Positions 1 to 10,600 of a stretch of DNA of 38,977 nt are shown in pieces (the stretch's first letter is position 1; every line of letters starts with the position of its first letter). The notes beneath the pieces are model-generated. The model worked only from the letters and a program-made list of their open reading frames with translations. It was not told the DNA's origin and made no database searches. Origin of the DNA: Oscillospiraceae bacterium (lineage in GTDB: Bacteria; Bacillota; Clostridia; Oscillospirales; Oscillospiraceae); assembly GCA_009781855.1 (NCBI GenBank), contig WQUY01000017.1:1-38977 (forward strand). The letters run 5' to 3'. The position numbers were made by a program, and so were the translations under genes.

Positions 1-300
1 CCCAGCCCTTTGAGCACTCATTTTTTTAAATGATTTTGAGCAATATAGTCTGAATTACCAACCCTTTTTTCGCTTATCGGACTATTTAAAGTATACAAAT
101 TCTGTGCATCTTGTTAAAACATCCTTTACATTTTTACTCGATTTTTTTATTCATTGCTCTGCAAATTTTGATATTTACATTGTCAATTCAGTTTTTATCT
201 GCAAATTTTGGCATGATATTGAGCATTTTGCACTTGAGCTGTCGGCTGTTTTTGCGAAAGATTATTCGATGATTTTGGTGTGAATTCCTTACTTGGAGCG
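1..300. other. AT-rich intergenic region, no gene seen
   Basis: No open reading frame with a ribosome binding site was found here. The stretch is rich in A and T. It contains a possible stem, ATAGTCTG at 45-52 with CGGACTAT at 78-85, with a 25-base loop, and a 13-base direct repeat TCTGCAAATTTTG at 158-170 and 198-210. Neither has a recognisable function. The region lies downstream of the leuS terminator. Confidence 0.6.
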
Positions 301-308
301 CACAGATA

Positions 309-344
309 AAACTCCCCAGAGGCGATCACCAAACTGGGGAGTTT
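309..344 (-). terminator. Rho-independent terminator after leuS
   Basis: A perfect 11-bp inverted repeat (AAACTCCCCAG at 309-319, CTGGGGAGTTT at 334-344) with a 14-base loop lies 17 bases past the leuS stop codon. On the minus strand the 3' arm runs into TTTT, then ATC. The U tract is short, so termination may be incomplete, but the position at the end of the smc-leuS operon fits. Confidence 0.8.
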
Positions 345-360
345 CTGGTTGTTCAAAGAT

Positions 361-2757
361 TTACTTTACAATCAAATTGACGAGTTTATTTTTCACTACG
401 ATTGTCCGCACTATTTCCTTACTTTCAATGTTTTTTGCTATTTTCTCATCGGCTTTGGCCATATTGATTACATATTCATCATCCGAATCCATGGGCACTC
501 TTATTGTGCCCCTTAGTTTGCCAAGAACCTGAATCGCAATCTCACATTCGCTATCTATTGTTTTCGCTTCATCAAACTCTGGCCATGGCTCATTGGCTGC
601 ATAGCCGTCAAATCCCTGAATCTGCCAAAGTTCCTCTGAGATATGCGGTGCAAACGGCGACAACAGCGTTAACAGCATCTTTATATCTCCGCATGAAGGC
701 TCTTTATCATAGAAGTCATTTACCAGCGCCATAAGCGTTGCTATGGCCGTATTAAATTTCAGTTGTTCAATGTCGTTGCCAATTTTTTTGATTGCCCGAT
801 GCAGAGCCAATTCGTGCGCTTGTGAGATTTCATCCCCACTTCGCCGCTTTTCTGCAATGTTCCAAACACGATCCAGAAATCGTTTGCATCCTTTTACTGC
901 ATTTTGCGACCAAGGTGCAGTTTTCTCAAAATCGCCGATAAACATGATATAAAGCCTGAGCGTATCCGCACCAAATTCGTTTATTATATCGTTTGGATTG
1001 ATGACATTCCCACGTGACTTGCTCATTTTTTGCCCATCTTCTGCAAGCACCATGCCATGGCAAGTGCGCTTTGCATACGGTTCAACAGTCGGCACCACAC
1101 CGATATCATAAAGGAATTTATGCCAGAAGCGTGAGTATAAAAGGTGCAGGGTCGTGTGTTCCATTCCACCATTGTACCAGTCCACCGGTGTCCAGTAGTT
1201 CAGCGCCTCAGAAGAAGCAAGCGCTTTATCATTGTGTGGGTCTGCATATCTGAGGAAATACCAGCTTGAACCTGCCCATTGTGGCATGGTGTCTGTTTCG
1301 CGTTGTGCAGGCCCTCCACATTGAGGACATGACGTAGCAATCCAGTCTGTCATAGCCGCAAGTGGACTTTCTCCGGTATCCGTGGTCTCATATTTTTCAA
1401 CTTCGGGTAAGATCAGCGGAAGCTCTGACTCCGGCAAAGCGACATAGCCGCATTTTTCACAGTTTACGACCGGAATGGGCTCTCCCCAATATCGCTGACG
1501 TGAAAACACCCAGTCACGAAGCTTGTAATTTACTTTCTCCTCACCGAGGCCTTCATCAAGAAGCCAGGCGTTCATTTTGACCTTAGCCTCTTCGACCAAA
1601 AGGCCGTTTATAAACCCGGAGTTGACCATTATCCCGTTATCGCAATCTGTAAACGCTTCTTTTTCCACATCTCCGCCAGATACAACTTCAACAATCGGAA
1701 CACCGAATTTCTTTGCAAACTCCCAATCTCGTGCGTCATGGCCGGGAACCGCCATAATCGCGCCGGTTCCGTAAGTCGCAAGTACATAGTCGGAAATAAA
1801 AATAGGTATCTCTAAGCCGGTGCCAGGATTTATGGCTCTGATGCCTTTTATCTCAACGCCTGTTTTTTCCTTTGAAAGCTCAGTACGTTCAAAATCAGAT
1901 TTTTTGGCTGCTTGCGCTTGATATTCTTTTATTTCTGCTGTATTTTCTGGTTTCCAGCTATTTAATAAGGTGTGCTCTGGCGATATGACCATGTAGGTTG
2001 CGCCAAAAATCGTATCCTGCCTGGTTGTAAACACAGTAATTGTATCACCTGCCGTGGTTTTAAAGTTAATCTCTGCACCCACACTGCGTCCTATCCAGTT
2101 TTTTTGCTGAATCTTCACGCGCTCAACATAATCTACATCGTCAAGGTCGTCGATAAGCCTTTGGGCATATTTCGTAATACGCAACATCCACTGGCTTTTT
2201 TCCCGTCTGACAACGGCTGATCCACAACGTTCGCACAATCCGTCAACAACCTCTTCATTGGCCAACACACAAAGGCATGATGTACACCAGTTGACAGGCA
2301 TTTGCGCTTTATATGCCAAATCATTTTCAAGCAGCTTCAGAAAAATCCACTGAGTCCATTTATAATATTTAGGGTCAGTGGTATCTACACATCTGTCCCA
2401 ATCAAAGCTATAACCGAGCATTTTTAATTGCTCGGTAAATCGCTTGATGTTGTCATGAGTAACGATTGATGGATGTATTTTGTTTTTTATTGCATAATTC
2501 TCAGTCGGAAGTCCGAAAGCATCAAATCCCATCGGATAGAGTACATTATACCCTTGCATCCTTCTTTTTCTGGCCAAAATATCCATAGCGGTATAAGGGC
2601 GAGGATGCCCCACATGAAGACCGTCTCCTGACGGGTAAGGAAATTCAACAAGAATATAATATTTGGGTGCAGGATTGTCATTAGATGCAGCAAAAAACCG
2701 CTCATCTTCCCACCTGCTTTGCCATTTTTTCTCTATTTGACTAAATTCGTATTTCAT
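361..2757 (-). CDS. leuS: Leucyl-tRNA synthetase
   Basis: This cytoplasmic class I enzyme charges tRNA-Leu with leucine using ATP. The 798-residue protein is full length for bacterial LeuRS. Visible are the HIGH-type motif HVGH at residues 48-51, the CP1 editing domain with [12 protein letters not shown] at 244-255, a zinc-binding CxxC pair near 158-178 (CTSC, CERC), two more CxxC pairs at 433-436 and 477-480, and KMSKS at 577-581. The start is set by AAGGAA seven bases before ATG. It is the last gene of the smc operon and lies 54 bases after rsfS. That gap is too short for a T-box leader, so no tRNA-responsive control of its own is visible. Identification is secure. Confidence 0.98.
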   Translation of the reverse strand: MKYEFSQIEKKWQSRWEDERFFAASNDNPAPKYYILVEFPYPSGDGLHVGHPRPYTAMDILARKRRMQGYNVLYPMGFDAFGLPTENYAIKNKIHPSIVTHDNIKRFTEQLKMLGYSFDWDRCVDTTDPKYYKWTQWIFLKLLENDLAYKAQMPVNWCTSCLCVLANEEVVDGLCERCGSAVVRREKSQWMLRITKYAQRLIDDLDDVDYVERVKIQQKNWIGRSVGAEINFKTTAGDTITVFTTRQDTIFGATYMVISPEHTLLNSWKPENTAEIKEYQAQAAKKSDFERTELSKEKTGVEIKGIRAINPGTGLEIPIFISDYVLATYGTGAIMAVPGHDARDWEFAKKFGVPIVEVVSGGDVEKEAFTDCDNGIMVNSGFINGLLVEEAKVKMNAWLLDEGLGEEKVNYKLRDWVFSRQRYWGEPIPVVNCEKCGYVALPESELPLILPEVEKYETTDTGESPLAAMTDWIATSCPQCGGPAQRETDTMPQWAGSSWYFLRYADPHNDKALASSEALNYWTPVDWYNGGMEHTTLHLLYSRFWHKFLYDIGVVPTVEPYAKRTCHGMVLAEDGQKMSKSRGNVINPNDIINEFGADTLRLYIMFIGDFEKTAPWSQNAVKGCKRFLDRVWNIAEKRRSGDEISQAHELALHRAIKKIGNDIEQLKFNTAIATLMALVNDFYDKEPSCGDIKMLLTLLSPFAPHISEELWQIQGFDGYAANEPWPEFDEAKTIDSECEIAIQVLGKLRGTIRVPMDSDDEYVINMAKADEKIAKNIESKEIVRTIVVKNKLVNLIVK

Positions 2758-2811
2758 ATTCGCATTCCTTAATTGTGATTTATGGTATAGGCTTTACAAT
2801 GGGCAGCTCAG

Positions 2812-3171
2812 TTAAATCCCCGTTATTCCGCTTATATCAACATCTTCTGCATCGCCCCATAAACGTTCGAGTGTGTAAAACTCGCGGGCTTCCTGCAAAA
2901 ACAGATGTACAACCACACAAGCAAAATCTATAAGTACCCAACCGCCGGAACGATGCCCTTCCCTGCGCAATGGCATTTCTCCTTTTTCCTTCAACACTCT
3001 TTCGACTTCATCCGAAAGTGTTTTGAGCTGTGTTGTCGAATTGGCGGTACAGATTACAAAGTAATCGGCCAGTACCGTAATGTTATGGGTTCCCAACAAT
3101 TTAATATCCTGCGCTTTTTTGTTGTCAAGTGCATTGACGATTATATCTGCAATTTCTTTTGGAGTCAGCAT
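2812..3171 (-). CDS. rsfS: Ribosomal silencing factor RsfS (Iojap family)
   Basis: RsfS binds ribosomal protein uL14 on the large subunit and blocks subunit joining when nutrients are scarce. The 119-residue protein matches the usual length and shows the family core: the ADYFVICTANSTTQ stretch around residues 35-48, the EGHRSGGWVLIDFACVVVHLF block around residues 70-90, and a C-terminal YTLERLWGDA segment. GGAG eight bases before ATG supports the start. It sits between the LCP gene and leuS, the usual Firmicutes order, and is probably cotranscribed with them. Confidence 0.95.
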   Translation of the reverse strand: MLTPKEIADIIVNALDNKKAQDIKLLGTHNITVLADYFVICTANSTTQLKTLSDEVERVLKEKGEMPLRREGHRSGGWVLIDFACVVVHLFLQEAREFYTLERLWGDAEDVDISGITGI

Positions 3172-3201
3172 TAATTTTGCTCCATCCTTTCAATAATAGA
3201 C

Positions 3202-4968
3202 TCATGAGTTTACGGTGTCGGTATCCACTGTGTCGGGCGGATTTGATACAGGTTCATTTTGCGGTTGTGCCGGTTGCTCCGGATTGAGTTCAAAATCGTT
3301 TTCAGATCGATCCGGTGTTACATGTGCTTCGCTGGGGTTTATCGGAGGAGCGGCATAATCAGGCGGATCAGGTGTATCACCAGGCTCTGGTTGTCCCGCT
3401 CCATCTGTTGTGTCGGGCGGCTCTGCTGATTCCGAATCATCACCCGTTACATCAGTCTGACCACCCGGCTCACCCGGAATTGTATCAGGCGGGGCATCTG
3501 TGACTTCGGGGTCATACTCATCCTCATCAGGCTCATGACTCTCTTGCGGCGTTTGTGCAACCGGTGGTGGCTCAGCATTCCCTTGCGCCGGTGGTGGGGG
3601 TGGCGTAGCGCCCTGCGTTCCGCCGCCGCCCGGTGTGCCTCTTGCCCCTGCTCCACCGCCTCCGCCGACAACATTCAGCGCATTACCGCCGCCCTGAGGC
3701 GTGGCCGGCCCTCTGCTGGCTGCGCCCCAACTTCGGTCAAATGTCCAATTGTCATCAGTAACCATCAGCCTTCTATCAGGCCCTCTCGTTAAGATGCTCA
3801 AATCCTCCGGAACTTTATCATTAGAAAATGGATTGATTCTCTCGTTAAGCATTTCCATCCACTCATCAAGATTTATAACGATATATCCCCTTCCGGCAAT
3901 GGCATCATTCATGGTGTGAGGAATCGTTGCAAATCTGACATGCTCCGGATTGAGCTGCATGAACTCACGTCCGAGCCATGCCATATTGCTTAGGCTTATA
4001 TTGGTCCTTACTTGATTTATTGCGATCTCGGCAAGCCGCAAAATATTTGCCGGAGTACCCAGTGAGGCTCTATTTTCCAATATCTGTTCGACAGCCGCAG
4101 TCAAAAATTGCTGCTGTACGTTGATTCTTGCTATGTCTCCGGTTGCAAACGACCTAAAGCGCAAAATCTCTAAGGCTTGCTGCCCGGTGAGCCCGTGATG
4201 CATTCCCCTACTAAAGTTTATGTTAAGATTTGCAGCTCTATCTGTATAACGCATGTTCACCGGAACATAAAAATCTATGCCTCCAACAGCATCTATCAAG
4301 GTTGTAAATGCTCTCATGTTTACAGATACCCAAAAATCGACCTCGAAACCGAGTATGTCTGCAAACATTTCAACACTTGCTTGCATCGCAAGCGCTTCCC
4401 TTTCATCACGATTCGTTATTGCTCTGTATCTATGCCGCATATTGGAGGGAATCGAATTTGCCAGCTTCAAATTCCATGGCACATTGACCAGTGTGTCTCT
4501 CGGTATGCTTACAACTTCCAGCGTTTGATTGGATGTATCAAAGGTTACAGCCATAATCACATCAGCATTGTATCCTTCATCCATTCCAAAAACCAAGAAA
4601 GTAAACACCCTGTCATCGCCCACATCTTGTACTGCGGCATTTACCGCCGGGACAGAAGACGGCTGTTCTGGATTGTCGGGATCATCCGGCTCTGCCGATG
4701 GCGTTTGTCGGGGCTGTCGCTGTATTGTTGGCGGTCTTATGACAATATCTGTCTCAGCAAATAAATCAAGGGCAAGAACAGTAGCGGCCAAAACAGCCAA
4801 TATCGCCACGCTCAAACTGACGATTTTGATAATTCTTTTGACCGGTATGCCGGTTTTTGGTTTTTTGTTGCCATTATCTATATTTTGTTTTGCGGCTGCA
4901 GCAGATGACTCATTGCCCGCGTTTTTAAACACATGTTGCCCTTTCCTGGCATTGCCGGTAAATTTCAT
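3202..4968 (-). CDS. LytR-CpsA-Psr (LCP) family wall-polymer ligase with long disordered tail
   Basis: LCP proteins transfer undecaprenyl-pyrophosphate-linked polymers such as teichoic acid or capsule to peptidoglycan on the outer face of the membrane. The 588-residue protein has a basic cytoplasmic N terminus, one membrane helix around residues 46-68, and an LCP domain at about 115-345. Landmarks are SIPRDT, GGIDFYVPVNMRY and the GDIARINVQQQFL block, which carries the family arginine region. Residues 408-588 are low-complexity and rich in Pro, Gly, Asp, Glu and Thr, so probably a disordered extracytoplasmic tail. GAGGAG five bases before ATG sets the start. The gene lies 12 bases after nadD/yqeK. 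It may ligate the polymer made by the glycan locus near 29-38 kb; that link is inference. Confidence 0.93.
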   Translation of the reverse strand: MKFTGNARKGQHVFKNAGNESSAAAAKQNIDNGNKKPKTGIPVKRIIKIVSLSVAILAVLAATVLALDLFAETDIVIRPPTIQRQPRQTPSAEPDDPDNPEQPSSVPAVNAAVQDVGDDRVFTFLVFGMDEGYNADVIMAVTFDTSNQTLEVVSIPRDTLVNVPWNLKLANSIPSNMRHRYRAITNRDEREALAMQASVEMFADILGFEVDFWVSVNMRAFTTLIDAVGGIDFYVPVNMRYTDRAANLNINFSRGMHHGLTGQQALEILRFRSFATGDIARINVQQQFLTAAVEQILENRASLGTPANILRLAEIAINQVRTNISLSNMAWLGREFMQLNPEHVRFATIPHTMNDAIAGRGYIVINLDEWMEMLNERINPFSNDKVPEDLSILTRGPDRRLMVTDDNWTFDRSWGAASRGPATPQGGGNALNVVGGGGGAGARGTPGGGGTQGATPPPPPAQGNAEPPPVAQTPQESHEPDEDEYDPEVTDAPPDTIPGEPGGQTDVTGDDSESAEPPDTTDGAGQPEPGDTPDPPDYAAPPINPSEAHVTPDRSENDFELNPEQPAQPQNEPVSNPPDTVDTDTVNS

Positions 4969-4980
4969 ATTTTCTCCTCG

Positions 4981-6135
4981 TTAGCTAAAATACCTGATTG
5001 CATCCAAGGTGTCTTTATCAGGCGTGATGTCTCTTTTTGTCAAATCTGATACGGTCATTTCAAGACCAAGCTTCATCGCCAAATCGATGTTTTCGTATGC
5101 CAGCATTCTTAACTGCTCTATTCCGGGAAAACTGCGGGTCGATTCGATATAGTCTGCCAGATAAAGCACTTTTGCAAGCTCAGACATACCGGCCTTGCCC
5201 GTTGTATGCCATCTTATTGCATCTTCAACCTCATCTGAAGCGCCAAACAACTCTTGCACCAAAAACGCTCCTGTTTTCGCATGAAGCAGTTTTTCTTCAT
5301 TCTTTTTGATGCTTCTAACATGCGTTCCATGCTCCTGCAAAATTCTGACATGTTCGCCCACATCAAGTTTCTTTGTGATGTCGTGAAGAATTGCTGCCTC
5401 ACGTGCATCATCCGGATTGACATTCCAGCGCTCTGCCAAACTCAAGGCTTCTGCCTCGCAAGCCTCTACATGCGGCACTCTCTGCTTGTCGAGCATTGAA
5501 TATGCTTGCGCACGTAACCAGTCCCAATTGGGCTTAGCGCCATATAATCTGCATCTTATAATGTATGAATAGTTTGTATCTTTAATGTATCCTGTCCCCT
5601 CACGCTTTGGCAAGAGGTTGCGAAGCTCCGACGAAGATACTTGAACAATGGTATTTTGAATAATTTCGGTACAAATGTCATAGGTGCTTTTTATATGTGC
5701 TGAATACTCAGATATATTTTCAAGGTCACTTTCGCTTCTGGAAAACACTGCCGGGGTTATCATCGTAAGCAAAGCGCTGTGTTCTTTCCATGATTCAATT
5801 GAAAGAAACATATCCGTACCCATAAGCAAGAATAACTTCGCATCGGGATATATCTTTTTTATTGCTCTAATCGTGTTTATTGTGTAGCTTGGTGTGGGGG
5901 TTTTTGCCTCAAAATCTGACACAGTTGTATCAGGCAAGTCGCAAAATGCGTTTTGCGTCATAATTAACCGGGTCTTTGCCGAAGGCGACTTCGATGGCAT
6001 GGATTTATGCGGGGGAATTCCTACAGGCACTATTAAAAGGCAGTCCAGACCCAATTGGTCAAAAGCTGCTTGCGCCGCCTTTTCATGCCCTATATGCGGC
6101 GGGTTGAATGTTCCTCCGAATATTCCTACTTTCAC
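4981..6135 (-). CDS. nadD: Fusion of nicotinate-nucleotide adenylyltransferase (NadD) and YqeK-like HD hydrolase
   Basis: The N-terminal half (residues 1 to about 195) is NadD, which makes deamido-NAD from nicotinate mononucleotide and ATP. It has GTFNPPHIGH with HIGH at 14-17 and a late SSSELR motif. The C-terminal half (about 200-384) resembles YqeK, an HD-domain hydrolase reported to split Ap4A symmetrically. It shows an early His, an HD pair in AAILHDITKK, and the later IRWHTTGK and YLADYIE segments. In many Firmicutes nadD and yqeK are adjacent separate genes, so this is a domain fusion at the usual locus. The start overlaps the rdgB stop by four bases, indicating translational coupling. 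No stop or frameshift lies between the two halves. Confidence 0.95.
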   Translation of the reverse strand: MKVGIFGGTFNPPHIGHEKAAQAAFDQLGLDCLLIVPVGIPPHKSMPSKSPSAKTRLIMTQNAFCDLPDTTVSDFEAKTPTPSYTINTIRAIKKIYPDAKLFLLMGTDMFLSIESWKEHSALLTMITPAVFSRSESDLENISEYSAHIKSTYDICTEIIQNTIVQVSSSELRNLLPKREGTGYIKDTNYSYIIRCRLYGAKPNWDWLRAQAYSMLDKQRVPHVEACEAEALSLAERWNVNPDDAREAAILHDITKKLDVGEHVRILQEHGTHVRSIKKNEEKLLHAKTGAFLVQELFGASDEVEDAIRWHTTGKAGMSELAKVLYLADYIESTRSFPGIEQLRMLAYENIDLAMKLGLEMTVSDLTKRDITPDKDTLDAIRYFS

Positions 6136-6722
6136 ATATAACCTCTTTCTTTCAGAAGCAAAGTGAGTTTTGACAAAGCTTCATTTCTGTGAGATATTTC
6201 GTTTTTTTCATCGGAAGTCAGTTCTGCCATGGTTTTATTCTTTCCTTCTACAAGAAATATCGGATCGTAACCAAAACCGCCTGAGCCAGAAGGCTGGGAT
6301 ACGATATGCCCCAGACATTCACCCTCAGCTGCAATATATTCACCATCCGGAAAATAACATATAACTGTGCAAACGAATTTGGCGCGGGCTTGCTCCTTAC
6401 CTTGTAGCTTTTTCAAAAGATAAGCACATCGCTCATCGCTGCTCAGATTTTCTCCACCGTATGAGCTCGAATAAACACCCGGTTCTCCATTCAAAGCATC
6501 AACCAAAAGACCCGAATCATCGGCTATCGCTGACATGCCGGTAGCCTCACATATCGCTTTTGCTTTGATCAAAGCATTTTCAAAGAATGTTGACCCAGTT
6601 TCCTCTACTTCAAAATCAATGCCACACTCATCTCGGGTCAATATATTAAATCCCGTTGCACCCAGGATTTCACGCATTTCCCTGATTTTGCCGGGATTGG
6701 CTGTTGCTAATACAAACTTCAT
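6132..6722 (-). CDS. rdgB: XTP/dITP pyrophosphatase (RdgB/HAM1 family)
   Basis: This enzyme removes non-canonical purine nucleotides (dITP, XTP, ITP) from the pool by hydrolysing them to the monophosphate. The 196-residue protein is of typical length. It begins with the substrate-binding TANPGKIREMREIL segment and contains ADDSGLLVDALNGEPGVYSS around residues 66-85, with the catalytic acidic residues, and GFGYDPIF near residue 148. It overlaps ftsY upstream and nadD downstream by four bases each, so the three are translationally coupled in the smc operon. Confidence 0.97.
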   Translation of the reverse strand: MKFVLATANPGKIREMREILGATGFNILTRDECGIDFEVEETGSTFFENALIKAKAICEATGMSAIADDSGLLVDALNGEPGVYSSSYGGENLSSDERCAYLLKKLQGKEQARAKFVCTVICYFPDGEYIAAEGECLGHIVSQPSGSGGFGYDPIFLVEGKNKTMAELTSDEKNEISHRNEALSKLTLLLKERGYM

Positions 6723-7627
6723 CCGAGTATCGCCTCCGAAAACTCTCGACCGTCAAAGTCTATCAAATCCTCAGCTTTTTCACCAACACCGACCAGTTTG
6801 ACCGGAACAGACAAGTCGCTGGCAATGGTAAATACAATGCCTCCCTTTGCCGTGCCGTCCAGCTTGGTCAGTACAATACCTGTTATGTCTGCCGCTTCCT
6901 TGAATTGACGCGCCTGAATCAGACCATTCTGGCCTGTTGTTGCATCGAGCACCAATAGTGTTTCACGATCTGCGCCCGGAAGTTCTCGATCGATAATCCT
7001 GCTGATTTTGTTCAGCTCGTTCATTAGATTGGATTTGTTATGAAGCCTTCCGGCAGTATCACAAATGATGACATCTGCCCCTCTGGCTTTGGCTGCGCTG
7101 ATACCGTCAAATATCACCGAGGCCGGGTCTGCGCCCTCATCACGGCGCACAATGTCAACACCTGCGCGTTGCGCCCATATGGCAAGTTGTTCTCCCGCAG
7201 CAGCACGGAAAGTATCCCCCGCACAAAGCAGCACTTTTTTATTTTCATTTTTAAACCGTTGAGCTAGTTTTCCAATCGTGGTTGTCTTGCCCACGCCATT
7301 GACACCAATCATCAGTATGACCGAAGGTTTTGTGTCCATTTTTAAGTGGGTGTCGCCCACTTCAAGCTGATCTGCAAGAATTCTTGCAAGTGCGGCCTTG
7401 ATCTCTTCTCCGGTATGATAGCCTTCTTGTTTGGTAATCTCCCTGAGTTTTTCAACGGTCATTGCCGCAGTTTGAGCGCCAATGTCTGACAGTATTAGTA
7501 TTTCTTCTAGTTCTTCAAAAAACTCCTCATTTGCCCCCGTAAAGGACGCAAACATGCCCCCGAGCTTCTGAGATATGTTTTTTGTGGTTTTTGTTAAGCC
7601 TTCACTCAGCTTACTTATAAATCCCAT
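6719..7627 (-). CDS. ftsY: Signal recognition particle receptor FtsY
   Basis: FtsY is the SRP receptor GTPase that docks ribosome-SRP complexes at the membrane for cotranslational insertion. The 302-residue protein is a compact NG form without the long acidic N-terminal A domain of Enterobacteria, as in many Gram-positives. GTPase motifs are clear: GVNGVGKTTT (G1), DTFRAAAGEQL, DTAGRLHNKSNLM (G3) and TKLDGTAKGG (G4). A GAGGG site eight bases before ATG supports the start. It follows smc by 45 bases, the usual order in Firmicutes. Confidence 0.97.
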   Translation of the reverse strand: MGFISKLSEGLTKTTKNISQKLGGMFASFTGANEEFFEELEEILILSDIGAQTAAMTVEKLREITKQEGYHTGEEIKAALARILADQLEVGDTHLKMDTKPSVILMIGVNGVGKTTTIGKLAQRFKNENKKVLLCAGDTFRAAAGEQLAIWAQRAGVDIVRRDEGADPASVIFDGISAAKARGADVIICDTAGRLHNKSNLMNELNKISRIIDRELPGADRETLLVLDATTGQNGLIQARQFKEAADITGIVLTKLDGTAKGGIVFTIASDLSVPVKLVGVGEKAEDLIDFDGREFSEAILG

Positions 7628-7672
7628 TTTGTCTTCCCTCAGCTTTTTTCTTTTAAGGTCATACCCTGCTGG

Positions 7673-10600
7673 TTAGCGAACTGCAACCTTGGTTTTCATC
7701 GTTTTTTCTGCCTCGTCCAAGTCAACCATCAGGAGGCTGGAAATTCCAAGTTCCTGCATCGTCACCCCATAGAGTACATCAGCTTCTTCCATGGTTCCGC
7801 GCTTATGCGAGATGACAATCATCTGTGTGTTGTTGGACATCCTGCGCATGTGTGAGGCAAATCTGAGGACATTGGCATCATCCAATGCCGCGTCAATCTC
7901 GTCCATAATAACAAATGGAGGTGGACGTACTGTCAAAATAGCAAAGTATATCGCTATGGCAACAAAAGCCTTTTCACCGCCCGAGAGCAGTGTGAGTGTT
8001 TTGAGTGATTTGCCGGGCGGCTGAACTTCAATTTCTATACCACAATTTAATACATCATCCGGATCTTCCAGAATAAGCGAAGCCCTCCCACCGCCAAAAA
8101 GTTCTTTGAATGTTTTTTCAAAGCCTTCATTTATTATTTCAAACTCGCGAACAAAGATTTCACGCATATGAGCAGTTATCTCGTCAATGATACCAATGAG
8201 TTCTATTTTTGCCTTTTCAACATCATCACGCTGTGATGTCAGGAAAGTATATCTTGTATTTACACGCTCAAACTCTTCAATAGCTCCGATATTAGGGTTG
8301 CCTAAGCCGGATATTTCTTTTTTCAGGACAGAAATTTGCTTTTGAGCCTCTGAAATATTTTCAACCTCAGCACCGGCATTGAGCGCAGCGCTTCTTGAAA
8401 GTTCGTAGGTTTCCCAGAGCTTGTCAACAATCTGTTTTTCTTGCAGCTCTGCTTCCAGCTTATTTTGCTCAAGTCTGCCGCATTCTCTTTCCATATTCAG
8501 AAGCTCGTTGTTTTTTTCCTGCAAAGCTTTGCTGAGTGTATTTCGCTTCGCCTCAATTTCAAGCTTTCGTTCATTGAGGGTTGTAAGATGATTTTTATGA
8601 GCCTTAATCTCGTCTAAAAATGCGGAGGATGCAAGTTCTTTTTCAACGATCTCTTTGCGTATTTCAATGTTGCGGTCATTGAGGCTATCGATTGTTTCGA
8701 GTTGACGTTCCCTGCTTCCGAACATTTCATCCCGGATTGCCGAAAGCTCAGTAACCGATTTTGAAATGGCATCATTTTCGGCCTCTAGCGCCGCGATTTC
8801 TGCCCCGCAATTTGCAAGCGCCTTATTGACGCTATCTCGCGCTTGTGACAGTCGCTCCTGTCCGGAAAGTTCGGCATCAATTTTTTCTTTTATTGCCGCT
8901 GCTTCAGATTCTAGTGTTGCCAGTTGTTTGTTTATCTGTTTTGTTTCCTGATCGTTTTGCACTGTCTTTTCATTTATAGTCTGAGCTTCACCATCAAACG
9001 AGCCGATGGCATCTCTCGACGCTTGCACCAATAAAGCGCTATGTTTCTCATCCCTATCTGCGGTCAGCAAGTGGTCTTCCGCATTTCTGAGCTGAGTTTG
9101 AGCCGTTTCAAGCTCGTACTGCGCAGCTGTCTTCTCTCTCTCGCATTCTGAGTGCTCACGCTCAATTTTTGTCAAATCTTCTGCAAAGCCATCTATCCGA
9201 CCAGTGAGCTGCTCTATTTCATTTGCTCTTGAAAGTACACCAGCACGGCCAGCAGCCGACCCACCGGTCATTGAGCCTCCGGCATTGATTACTTGACCAT
9301 CAAGTGTAACAATCCGAAATCGCTGCCCATGCTTCTTGGCAATTCTTATGGCACTGTTTAGTGTGTCGGCAATAACAACCCTACCCAAGAGGTTTGCATA
9401 AATCCCGGCGTATTTGGGGTCAAAATCGATCAGCTCATATGCAACACCTTCAAAACCTTGGTCATCCCCAACTTCATGCGCCTTGAGCACATTACCTTTG
9501 ACCGTAGACATCGGCAAAAAGGTTGCTCTACCGCCATCTCGGGATTTCAGAAGATTTATGGCAGCTTTTCCGTCATCCTCAGAGCCTACAATTATGTTTT
9601 GCATTGCACCGCCCAATGCTGTTTCTATTGCTACAGTATATTTTTCGCCAGTTTTGATGAGACCGGCAACGGTGCCGTGAATGTTTTTCAAAGCACCCCT
9701 TGTATATTCTTGCATCACGAGCTTAACTGCCTTAGAGTAGCCTTGATAATCCTTTTCCATTTCAGATAGCAAGGCTTTTCTTGATTGAAGCTCTTTGAGT
9801 TGCGCAGTCATTCTTTGCAATTTTTCGCCCGATAACTCAGCTTTGTTCTGACGACCTTGCACTTTGAGCTTCAGCCCATTGACCACATTGCTTAATGAAG
9901 TGACCTCTTCTTTGACTTTTTCAAGCTCTGCCTTGTACGTCTTGTGTTCATTTTCCTGAGCTGAAAGATTTTCCAGAGCCTCTGCCTGCTTTTGCTTCAA
10001 TGTATGACCCATGTCATACAAACCTTGAGCCTGTGAGGCGAGTGCCGAAATTTTCGATTTGCTTTCAACAATTTCGCCTTGGATATCGCTTTCTTTTTTC
10101 GCATAAGCGGCAAGTTCATCGTTTGAATTGCCAGCAGATGTCGTGATTTCTCTAAGCTCCTCCGAAAGCGCCGCAGATTGCTGCTCATGAGACTTCATAT
10201 CCAGCGCTATTTCAGCAAGTCTGGCTTCTCGTTCTTTAATTTGTGTGCCGACACCGTCTTGGGTATCGTCTTGATTTTGCAATTCCAGAGAAAGATTTTC
10301 AATCTGACTGGCATTGCCTTCAAGCTGTGACCTCAATACCGCGATATCACTGTCACAATCATTTTGGTTTGATTCTGCTTGAGATATCTTGTCTCGCACA
10401 GATTCAGCTTCAACCTCACACGCACGTGTTTTGTCGGCCAGTGATTCTGAATCTTTATATCCGTCTTCCATATCCTGTGAAGCTTTTTCAAGCTCCAGCT
10501 TCGCTGTTTTATGATCGTGTTCGGCTTTTGTTGCCTTGTCACGTAAATTGTCAAGTTCATTGAGCCAAACCGTGATTTCCAAACCACGCAGCTCGTCCCT

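Noticed and set aside
158..210. CRISPR-like or regulatory repeat
   Set aside because: Only two copies of a 13-base AT-rich string; no array and no cas genes.
2758..2811. T-box leader for leuS
   Set aside because: The gap is only 54 bases and lacks room for a T-box fold or terminator.
4177..4764. 195-residue plus-strand open reading frame
   Set aside because: It lies antisense inside the LCP gene, with no ribosome binding site or recognisable domain.
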